This document shows positions 53,094 to 63,000 of a stretch of DNA of 64,000 nucleotides, piece after piece. Origin of the DNA: Rhinopomastus cyanomelas (taxonomy: Eukaryota > Chordata > Aves > Bucerotiformes > Rhinopomastidae). A program made the translations under genes and the position numbers. The DNA is taken from assembly GCA_013400115.1 (NCBI GenBank), contig VXBP01002557.1:84547-148546 (forward strand). Direction: 5' to 3'. A model generated the notes under the pieces. It searched no databases. It saw nothing but the letters and a program-made list of their open reading frames with translations, and was not told where the DNA came from. Positions within the stretch are counted from its first letter, which is position 1; the number at the start of each line of letters is the position of its first letter.

Positions 53094-53262
53094 TCAGTTC
53101 ATGGAGCGGACGGAGCGGTTACTTCGTGGGAATCGATGCACCTTGACATGTTTGGACAAGTGGTCACTTCGAGCAAACTTCTTCTCACAGACAGGACACT
53201 GATAGGGTTTCACCCCCGAGTGGGAGCGCCTGTGCCGGGACAGCTCATCTGACCTGGAGAAC
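53094..53262 (-). CDS. KLF15: KLF15 terminal coding exon (zinc fingers 2-3 and C-terminus)
   Basis: Acceptor CTTGCAG|GTTCTCC at 53264-53263, then FSRSDELSRH, the linker SGVKPYQCP, finger 3 with RSDHLSKHVKVH, and the end RFPRSNRSVRSMN with the stop codon at 53096-53094. The exon supplies the rest of finger 2, all of finger 3 and the basic Ser/Arg tail. The reading frame is intact and the tail is nearly that of mammals. Confidence 0.96.
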
Positions 53263-56200
53263 CTGCAAGAGAAGAGAAGCGTTTTCAGACAAAGGTTTTC
53301 ACACTGCAAAGCATGAGACACAGCGCTAATACGAGTCCACTCAGGCCACCGGGAGACTCTGCTTGTGGCAAAGCCCAAACACACAGACTGAACAGGACAC
53401 AAACCTTGTCCTAAACCAGGTAACATAGATACAGCTTAACTAAACCAGCGCTTTTGATGCCTCTGCCTGCCCCCTTCAAAGCCTGTCCCACAACACCCCT
53501 CCTGCAAGTTCAGGCGTGAACCATTCTCAAGAAGAGCTACCAGCCAACATCCCACAGGTGAGGCCTGTTCCAAGCCTACACTGACATGAGCACAATGATC
53601 ATCCAGTAATTGCACCTTGTTTGAGATGGACTCCAGATAACCTCCAGACAAAGCTAGGCAGAAGCTACATGACTTATTAGTCATGTAGACAACTAAAAAA
53701 TTAGCTTTGTACAGTTCCTGCAGGCTACATCTCAGCCCCAGAGAGACTCCACACTGTAACAGCCCAAATCCATGTGGGCCTCAATGGCCATTAGCTTGGT
53801 GACTTCATGGGCAAATTGAAGTCAAGATTGCACTTTTAATTAGCAAGTAATCTCTCAGAGTCGTTTCCCTTTCAGATCTTTCCCACCTTGCATCTCCACA
53901 AAAAAATCCCCAAACAGCCACCACAAATCCCACAGGCTTTGCTGATTTCAGATCAGCAAATCCTTTGGTCTATAACAGCACGGCTGGCTCTCCTTCCAGC
54001 TTGGATCTGACTGGGAGCCACAGGGTTAATTAATAATGTCACGCTGAAGCAGCCCTGTCCAGATGGGTACAAAAAAATCTGCTGCCTGACAAAGGGCAAT
54101 TAAGTATTTTGTTGCATTTTGTTGCCAGAGCAGTAACAAAGAGCAGCACAGAAAAGAGCTCCCAAGAAACGGTATCAGCTGTTTATTTACAATAAATAAA
54201 TGAAGTCATGGGCACTAGCTGAATAAATGGGGGAAAGAACATGTAGAAAAATGTGCCCTTCTGGAGCAAAATACCACGTCACCAACAGAGTGAACACACT
54301 ATTTTTATGAAAGAGGGAAAACAGGGCTGCTGGGCTCCCATGAATAAGTCCTTCATGCAAGTAAAATAAGTTTCTGCATAAGGGTTTTAATTAGCTCTGA
54401 TCTCCCGGCACCAGTTAAGGAACAGAGCACAGACACTGGGAAAGCTGGGAATGGTTTTCTCAGTTCCCACAGCTCTTTCAGGCCAGTGATGCTTCATAGA
54501 AAATGTTCTGTGGACGGCACATGCAGATACTTGTGGGCAAGTTATGGCACAGCCACATCTGTCCCAGGGACATTCTAAGGGAGCTTCCTTCACCCATTCT
54601 TTTGATTTTCTGCCTTGTCTTTGCTTTGGTATCCTCATGGGAAAGTGTCAAATTCACCATTAAGAGCAATAGGCAGATGTCCTAACAGGGCCACCAACCT
54701 GTTCCTTGCTTGGGATGTGTCTTCTCTGTACAGGCTATCATGGAACAAGCAACTTTGTCCCTAGTACCTGACATTTGCTTTCTCTAGCAACCCTGCTATT
54801 TCCAGCAGTGGCTTCTCAAGAGCACACTCCAGACCTAGAAGCAGCAAGGCCAGGGATTTCTCTCAAATCTTAGCAGTGGGCTAGTCCCAACACCACATCC
54901 CTGGAGAGATGCTCTTGTAGAGCTATGTATGAGTGGGTCTAAGCATCTTTCTGGAGAGGGAAGGAGGTTGCCTGCACAGACTGCTTCAGCAGGACTCAGT
55001 ACTGGACAAGGAGTGGACCTGTTGCCTGTGGTGGCAACTCTGCCCAGACAAAACAGGGAGCAGAGAGGGAAAAGTGTCCTTGCAAAGAGCCACTCTCTTA
55101 TATACAGGCTTACCACCCAGAGGAGGAGTAAAATCAGATGTGGACACATTGCCTTGGCCATTAGGGTTGCTATCTGCAACAGAAATGCAGTAGCACGTGG
55201 CTAATCCTGCAGGAGCGCCACAAGTGCACTGCAGTGGAGACTGCGTAGATGGTGGGGGAGAATGAGGCACATATCAGGAACGAGCAGTTCCCCTCATACT
55301 CTGAGAGCTTGGGTGAGTTCATCTGATAAAAATACACTCTGCCTCATAACAATGTCCTTAGATGAAGAAGCAGGAATGTCGCAACCCTGTTCCCCAACAG
55401 TTACAGAAAGATCAGCTTACAGAGCCCACAGAAATAAACCCCGAGCTGTCGGCGTGTTTACAAAAAAACAATGCAAAGGTTAGGACAAGGAAGTTGGGAG
55501 GATCTAGTGGCCTGGCTCTGCAGTGAAATGGTATTTGCAGCACGTTCTAGCACCCAGATCACCTCTAGAAAACTGCAAATAATCCCCAGTGGCATGTCAA
55601 ATTCAGACAAAAACAAGGTACCACCAAGAAACACCTCACTATCCCCCCAACGGGCCTGTAACAACACCTTCCTTGGAGATAAATATCTTGTACATCAGCT
55701 TCCTGATGTACAAGATGTGTCCTGGGTCTCCTGGCCAAATCAGGACATCGCTATGTGGCTCATCAGGCAAGAAAAGTCAACAGCTTCAGCTTAGTGCTTC
55801 ATGGTCCCTACCACAACCACCAGCTATTCAGATTGGCCTAAGTTCTAGCTTTCCTCCGCAGTGGAGGGGTGGCTTTGGATTCATCCAGAGCCTGCATTCC
55901 TCCTGCACACATGCAAACTGCTTGGCACAGCACCTGCCCATCCCCAAAGCACCACTACAGTGAACCCACACTCCTCCTGCACACATGCAGGCTTCTTGGC
56001 ATAGCACCAGCAAAGAAAGACTGTCCTGATGTGTCCCATGCAGAGCCCTCCCCACATTCTGATGGTCCTGTACATGCTCGTGGCCACAAGCATGACAAAC
56101 CTTTGAACTCTCCCCACCAAGCTTGTGCTGCCATGTCACCTGTAGAGCCAGCTGCCACGAAGCACCTCCAGCCTGATGGCACTGAAGCGCAGTTGCCTAA

Positions 56201-59200
56201 TCCTCCACCCTGACAACTGTGGCTTTGTGTGCTTCTGCACTGGGGAAGGACAGAGAGAGCTTCTCCTGCTCCTTGTCATAACAGCCTCTGGGTGCTGGCC
56301 CATGCCGCTGCTCAGTGTTCTGGTGGGCCCATCTCAGGAGCAGGGCTAACAACCAGAGGCTGCCACGTGCCAAAGGCATAAGCTGGCAGGATATGGATCA
56401 GTGCGCTGACCGGTACAGCAGGGTATTGAACGCAACGGGTCACTGGCCACCCCCGAACTCTCTGGAGCCTGCAGAAAACAGCACTCGCCCTGTGCCAAGG
56501 AAGGGCACGAGAATCAGGGTTCAGCCTCCACCAGGGAGGTGCTCAGGGTCCTCCAGCTGTCCTAGGAGTTCGGGAAAGGGTTTGCTGTGTGCACATCCCT
56601 ACCCCTGCACATTTAAAGCATGTAACTTCACCACAGCCGGGTTGCCCTGAGAGCTAGGAAAGCTTGAACACCCCCCACAGGTCAGCCGGCTTGTGCTAGG
56701 CAACGCTTTGTTTTGGTTTTGAAACAACTACCTTCAGCGAGGTCGGATCTTAAGTGTCTTCAGTGAAAAAATAAATACACAGGCACAAGAATGCAAGAAA
56801 AGGAGGGGAAAAGCAGAGCACAGCAGTGGTTTAGTGGTTAAATTCATCTGAGATTACACAAAACTGGGAGCAAACTGAGAGTCCAGATGCATTTGGCTTA
56901 AGTCATGTGAGATCACAGCTTTTGCTGAACTTCTGGACAAGGTAAACAGGCTTTATCGATGAAAGGGGACCGAGTGATTCAGAGCTCAATGGGTCTGGCC
57001 TTTGATGTGGTAGCAGCAGGAAGGAGATGTGCAGGAATCTCAGTGCAGTGCTAAGGACTGTGGTGAGCGCAGGAAGCAGCTGCCAATCCAAGTGCTGCCT
57101 CTGCTGCAGGCTATAAACTTCCCACCTTGGAGCAGAGTAGTTCCAAAGTTTGGGGGTGTTGGGGACTGGGGCACATGCTCGGGCTCTGAAATACAAGACA
57201 AGTAGCAGAAGAGTGTTTGAAAAGCCCTTCCAGCAGCTCCTTGTGGACAAGACATACATTCCTTGTAACTAAGGTGACTCATTTCTCATCCCTTTTGCTC
57301 CTCTCATGTTTAAAATGCTGTAGCTGCCTGAGTGAAAGTTCAGGGTGCTCCCAGTTGCAGGACCTGCACTTCCCATCTGCACCCTGCTTCTTGTCCGCAC
57401 CATTTGCTGTAATGCTGAGAGGAGGCAGGCACCCCAGTATAAAGGCCATCTCCATCCCTCATCACTCATTAGTTTTCTTTGGTTTTGCAGCCCAGGAAAC
57501 CAGCTCTGTAATAAGAGAGACCTAGAGAAAGTCACCCACAGGCAACACCTCAGGCTCCTCCTAGTCATGAGCCACCAAAGTCACTGGAAGCACTGGCTTA
57601 AATCTCAGCATGGCTCAGACAACCCCGCCATGTGCCACGTGCATTTGCCACAAAAAGCAGAGTTCTGCTCACATCCCAGCACGAGGTAAGCCAACCTGAA
57701 CCTGTCCCTACTACAGGCACATTCATAGGCAAGAGGCACATCTGCTGCCGGCACACACGTATTCTGGCAACCAAATAAACAGGAGCAAGTGCCTCTGCTG
57801 CAGGTCACAAACCAACCAGCCTGCAGCTTGTGGGATCAATCAGCTAAATAACGTGCCATTAATTCCAGCACGTTCTGTGCAACAAGCCACTGAGCCCAGT
57901 TCATGAGAGATGCCACCCATACAAAAGGAAAGAAAATCACCACCTATTTGTAGAGACACCATAAATGGAAACGGGAAAGAAAAATCACCACAGAAACTAA
58001 CTGCACTGATCCCCTCAGCCTTTGTGAGGGACGAACTCCAACTGGTCCAGCTGGGGAGCAGAGCACTCGGCGCCATTCTGACCTTTTCCCTTATAGCAAT
58101 CCAGCCAGCCCTGACCGCGACATGTCTCACATATTTGCGTTTTTACACAACCTGCTCTTGGTACTTTTCACCTTGTGTGTTCCCAATGATCACAGCCCAT
58201 TTCCTCATGAGACATTGCTCCCCCAAGCTCTGCGGGATATTCTTTGAAAGAATCTGGTTTTATACAAGGGAGTGAAGATTTTGTTTTCTCCCCTCTTTAA
58301 TTCATAGTGCTGTCTATTAACATTTGCCAGCAGGCAGGCTGGTAATGCAGCTACTTCAGAAGAGGAAGGAAAGCTTCTGTCAAAGTTTCCTTAAAATAAA
58401 AAGTCAACTTTCTGTAAACAAAGTTTTAATTTTTCAACTAGCAGTGAAAATTTTAAAAAACTAAAAGTTTTTTTAAAATAATCAAGATAGACCCTCTGCA
58501 AAACGTTTTGCTCCACCAAACCTTCAACCTCCCACTCAAGCAACGCTAAACTCATCTGACAGCTTTTTGCAGTTTTGAGGGGCACCCACTCATTTTTCTG
58601 AATCAACAGAGAACTAAACCCAGAGCATGCTGGAGGTCACCACCAGCATTTCCAGAAGGAGTGAGATGAAGTGCAATTTCTGTGGAATTGCACAGAATAC
58701 TGCTGCTCTTAACCACGTTCACTGACTCACTCATGTTTAGTCCCAGGCAGCTGCAGCCTTGCACAGTGATTCTGTCCCAAACCATTCTCAGGTGGTACCA
58801 GCCAAGCATTTGCTGCAACTGGTGTGTGCAACCAGACTGACACACAGGCAAGGCACTGCCTGCGGTAACAGGCTTAACCTGAGCCTCTCAGAAAACAGAA
58901 TCAGAGCAAACCTATTGCTTGGCAAGGGAAGTCAAGTGAGCAGAAAGGGGAAGGGGACTGGGCAGTGCTGCACCCCAATACTAACCTCCATCCACACCCC
59001 GGCCACGTGCACGCAAAAGGCTTTTCTCCTGTATGTCTCCTCAGGTGGGCTTTCAAATGGCTGCTTTTCGTGTACATCTTGGTACAACCAGGAAAAGAAC
59101 ATTTGTGCATTTTAATGAGTTCTGCTGCAGAGTTCTTTTGAAATTTCTGACCCATGATGATTCCCGTCTGACCCTGCATCATGCCTCCTGGCCCAATGGG

Positions 59201-60028
59201 CTTGGCGGCAATGGGGACGGGAGCAATGCGGACAAATTTAGAGGACAAGTTCAAATTGGATGACTGAACTATCTGAGGCACAAGGGCAAACGTTTGTCCT
59301 TGGATGTTGACGAGGAGCTGTGCAATTTTAATGTTCTCTTGTGCTGGTCCTTGGGAACTGGGACTCGCATTGGACTCCTGTTTGACCTGTACAGGTTGAA
59401 TTTGGAGCATAACTGGTATCCCATTCTCCAGGGGCATCCCTCCATTTGAAGCTTGGCCACCTTCTGTTGAGCTGCTCAACTGTTCATTTTTATTCTCTTT
59501 TAAACTAGCACTGGGTAAAACGTGGTCTTTTTGCTGTAGCGAAGCAACAGAAACTTGACTGCAAGCTCTCAAGTCCTTGGTCTCACTTTTAGGTCTGTCT
59601 TTGAGCTCCAACTCCATGTTCTCCTCCAGAAATTCCTCTATTTCCTCAAGTGTGGGCTGAAATGGTCCTGAGTCTTCCATATCTGCAGCAAATTCAGGTA
59701 ACCTAAAGTAATCCTCTTTCACTATCGGCTGAAGTCTCCTTTTGTCCCACCATGATGTAGTGGTGTTCCCCAAAGATGCCTGTGACAATAAGTAGTCTAA
59801 GATACTGTCCTGACTTTCCGCACTGGATGTGCTTCCATAGCTGGAGCTGAGAACCTGGGAGTCAGGGCTGGAACAAGAACAAAAGCTGGACGAGTCACTG
59901 TCATCTTCTGACAGAGGAGAGGGCAGCATTTGGTAGGACCTCACCCCTGCAGTCATGTCCCCAAAATATCCAAGAGAAGACCTTGTAGATGAAAAGGATT
60001 CATCGGTAGGCAGCAAGTGATCCACCAT
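53094..60028 (-). CDS. KLF15: Krüppel-like factor 15, joined coding region of two exons
   Basis: Nuclear zinc-finger transcription factor that binds GC/CACCC boxes. From the family it is known as a glucocorticoid-induced regulator of gluconeogenesis, amino-acid catabolism, muscle and heart metabolism and kidney differentiation. Joining 58986-60028 to 53094-53262 gives 1212 nt, i.e. 403 residues plus stop (human about 416). Visible parts: Ser-rich acidic N-terminus (residues about 37-57, SEDDSDSSS), conserved DSILDYLLSQ (about 74-84), the acidic activation helix TLEEIEEFLEEN (about 126-137), a VKQE sumoylation-type motif (215-218), NIQGQTFALVPQ (about 241-252), then three C2H2 fingers: C310/C315/H328/H332, C345..H358/H362 (start C340) and C370/C373/H386/H390, with TGEKP and SGVKP linkers. 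All zinc ligands are present and there are no frameshifts. The start at 60028 is chosen because MVDHLLP matches the family N-terminus, has G at -3 and +4, and lies just inside a splice acceptor. KLF15 rather than another KLF because of the whole N-terminal half. Confidence 0.97.
55685..55716. repeat. perfect inverted repeat, 14-bp stem, 4-nt loop
   Basis: The left arm ATCTTGTACATCAG (55685-55698) is exactly complementary to 55703-55716, around CTTC. In KLF15 pre-mRNA it would form a 14-bp stem with a GAAG loop. It is not part of any repeat I recognise. Confidence 0.85.
55897..56010. repeat. imperfect direct repeat, spacing 74 bp
   Basis: TCCTCCTGCACACATGCA with a following CTTGGCACAGCACC-like part occurs at about 55899-55933 and again at about 55973-56007. 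A few mismatches separate the two copies. Confidence 0.75.
58986..60028 (-). CDS. KLF15: KLF15 main coding exon (residues 1-347 and part of 348)
   Basis: Carries the activation region, the first zinc finger and the start of the second. It ends in AG|GTTAG (donor GT at plus positions 58985-58984) after the residues CGWR. The split codon AG+G restores Arg348 with the next exon. The donor falls inside the second zinc finger, an interruption shared by mammalian KLF15 as far as I recall. Open reading continues past the donor for a short stretch, but those residues are intronic. Confidence 0.95.
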
Positions 60029-60093
60029 TCCTGGGAGAACTCTTATGGATATCCCAACAGCATATACTAGGCAGTGAAAGTTCAGGTGAGAGC
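60029..60093 (-). other. KLF15: KLF15 5' UTR part of coding exon, with acceptor
   Basis: A pyrimidine-rich acceptor (TTTTCCTGCACCCAG) ends at 60094, so the exon begins at 60093 and carries 65 nt of 5' leader before the start codon. The frame is open upstream to 60142, but that extension runs through the acceptor and is judged intronic. The leader holds a short upstream ORF, listed separately. The exact acceptor is read from the sequence and not backed by a transcript. Confidence 0.8.
60043..60063 (-). other. upstream ORF in KLF15 leader
   Basis: An ATG at 60063-60061 opens six codons (MLLGYP) and stops with TAA at 60045-60043, 14 nt before the KLF15 start. The base at -3 is T, so the initiation context is weak and leaky scanning is expected. 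It is present in the mature mRNA only if the acceptor at 60094 is used. Confidence 0.6.
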
Positions 60094-63000
60094 CTGGGTG
60101 CAGGAAAACAAAACAGCAGTAGTTAGAAGTTGGTTTAATCATTTATCTTCATGAACTAAAGCTCATAAAGCTCTGTAGCTCACAGGAAAGTCCAAAACAT
60201 CCAGCCTTACTGAGTACACATGCTGCTACATGCTTTGATACGTCTGTACCACCCCCTAAGGACTGTCAGGGACAAGGCATTTTGCAGGATTGCACCACAT
60301 ATTTGCAAAAGAATTCTTTCAGAAATAATTTCCCAACTGTGTGCACGCTAAATTTACAGCTCCCTTCCAGAATGTTACTGGCAAGAGAAGATAATTTATG
60401 GGCTTTCACATAACAGTGAAACCTAGAGCCAAAGAAGGAAACGGGGAGAAAAAATAAAGTGTTGAAATTTTTACCACTCGAAAAACAACAAATAAAAAAG
60501 AAGTTTATTGCTGGTGACTATAAAGCACAAATCCTTTCCTTATCTTGTAGCTTTCCACCAACCTTATTTTTAACTTCCTCCGTTCCACAAATACAGGCTA
60601 ATCAGCATAATGCAAGGACCAATCTGTCAGGAGCCAAAAATATTTGCTGCGCTTCAGCATTTACTAGGCGGATTTTCCCCTCCAGATGTAATGAATCAGT
60701 GTGCCAACGTCATCATCACCTGCACTGCCCTTAATAAGGCTGGCATTGCACTGAGCTAATTACCGTGGCCTGGCAAGCCAGCTGGTGGCTTGTTTCACCT
60801 CTTCACTCCACACTCCTCTCTCTCTGAGTATGGAGGTTGAGATGATCTCAGCTTTGTGCCAGCTGCTAAACTGGGAGGGCTTGCATGGACCCCCAGCATC
60901 TCAATCTGCTGTGGCCCATGGCAGGCATCTGAATTCCAAGTTTTCCCCGTGTCGAAGGAAGAAGCAAGCCCCTACTCATGCGAGCTACGATCTCGCTGCA
61001 ACCCCACAGAGGCACAAGGGCAAAATCATCGTCCCACCACAGTGCTCGCCGACAGCGGTGACCGTCCTGCACTTTCCCAGTTAGCCAAGCAAACTTCCTA
61101 GAAAGGTTTCTAGGGAGGGGAAGGCAGCAGCAGCACCTGCATATTTGTTTCCCTTTTTTTTCCACCCTACCACCTCCCCGAGGAAAAAAAAAAATTGCTT
61201 ACAGAAAGAGACTGCCCCTTAGAAAGCAAACACAGCAAACACTGGCCCTCAGTCATCTGCTCAAGGTGACTGATTGAAAACAGAGCTGTATATGTGCATA
61301 ATAAAACAACTCTTTCTGTGGAAGGTATGTGGACTGCAGAGATAGAAGTCATTTGATCAGCCTATGAGGTTTTTTGTGTGTGAGAATTAGGAGGCATGTG
61401 ACCCAGCGCGAAGGAAATGCCAGTCAATCTTGTTACACGCTGTCATTTTCCACAGGCTCTGCCGCTGCGCTTTGGACGCTTTGCCATGAATAGTCAATAG
61501 CTCCTAGTTTTGTGCAGGGAAGGGGGTGGTTGTCACTGGTATTGCAGAGAATCTTTGCTGCCTGATCTCCAAAATCTGCCCTGGTTTTACCTTCTCTGGA
61601 AGAAAACTAAAAATGGTCTATGTGCTCAGTGCTGTAGTGAACACGGAGACGTTTTCCACAATAACCTTAAAGAGCTCCATCCCATTGACAACATCCACTA
61701 ATATTTCACAGGAAACAGGGGAAAATATATCCACATTTCTTAATGGTATAGCTTCCTCCCTTATGTATCCCCACACTGGGGAAGCAGAGGCAGGTGGAAA
61801 GGAAGACTTACAAGGGAGATCACACATTTTCCTCGTATGAATGGCCTGTCAGTCAGCTATTCCTCTGCACTGATAATGAAATACCCACATGTGCCGAATA
61901 CGAGGAAGTTCAGTCAGAGGTTAGTGGCTCTGTTTCATGACCTTAGCATGCAATCACTTAGAGTAAAAGTGAAGAGTCAGAAGAGCTGAACTATTTCTAA
62001 TATGCAGGACTGTTTTTGTTGGGTTTTTTTAATCTCTGTGTTGACAGAAAGTTCTTCCAGGAGAAGTCCTAGAGCTGAGCTATTCCTGGTTTTTAAATAG
62101 AAAACACAATCTGCTTCTGAGAAGTTTGCATTGGCTTCCAGTAAGAACTGACACAAGCAGCTTGCTTCTACCTTGCACCAAGAGCTGGTGACTGTCTTGT
62201 GAAATGCAGGGCAGAAAGGAGGACTTGCTCTCAGATAGTTTCTGATCCTCCCTCCTGGGTCTGCATTGTTCCAGCCTGACCTTCTGAAGAATGGTGTGAG
62301 CGAAATCTGGACTGCAGCGTGGGTTTGTTCCCAAGAAAAGCTGGCGTGCTCTGCATGCAGGGAAGAAGCATGCACCCAAAGTGGTCGAGTTCTACTTTTT
62401 TTAAAAAAAGTGTTCTTTAATTTTCTTTAAATGCCAGCAAGAACAAGGAAAATGTTTCTCAAAATACCCACATTATTTCCCAGGGAAAAGAACTAAACCC
62501 TAACCTGAATATGGGGGCTGAAGGAGTAGGGGAAAGCCCCCCTACCCCCACCAACAAAGCCCTAGCAACTGCTGCTGCGAGCAATGTACCTCTTCAGAAA
62601 AACACCAGCACACTGCTTTCCCCATCTCTTTTGACAAGCTGAAGTGTCACTTGGTGTAACCAGAGTAACTTTAAGAAGAGAGGGGACTGTCAGAGCCAAA
62701 TAGATCCAGGCAAGTCATGGGCCAGATCTGCTTTCCATGCATTCTCCAAACTTGCAGAACAGCCAAGAAGATTTTGGGGAATGCCTGGAATGCAGGATCG
62801 GGCCCAGGCTATATTTTTTCCTAAAGGCCAGGCTCACAACCAGAAGGCTTTCATCCCTACTTAGCCTAAAGACAGCCAAAAGCAGAAGGTTAAAAAACAA
62901 AAAAGCCAGGGCTGCACAAGCTATGAAAACTAATGATGATGTTTACATAAAGCACTTTCATCTCCAGGATCCCTGAAAACACGTTGGAGGTGTGAGCACC

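Larger units (their letters stand above)
53263..58985 (-). other. KLF15: KLF15 intron between coding exons (5723 bp)
   Basis: Bounded by GTTAG at 58985 and CTTGCAG at 53263. I see no CR1 copy and no coding exon inside. It holds a perfect hairpin at 55685-55716, a 74-bp-spaced direct repeat near 55.9 kb and an AT-rich inverted repeat near 58450. Several open frames of 100-124 codons in this region have no recognisable domain and look like chance in GC-richer DNA. Confidence 0.9.

Noticed and set aside
57910..58275. 121-codon plus-strand open frame in the KLF15 intron
   Set aside because: No domain, antisense to an intron, and no promoter or poly(A) context.
58445..58481. AT-rich inverted repeat in the KLF15 intron
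   Set aside because: Imperfect, low complexity, and expected in AT-rich DNA.
60029..60142. N-terminal extension of KLF15 by 38 residues
   Set aside because: The frame is open, but it runs across a good splice acceptor at 60094 and the extra residues do not resemble any KLF15.
62394..62411. 18-bp palindrome of a T-run and an A-run
   Set aside because: Low-complexity A/T runs make such palindromes by chance.
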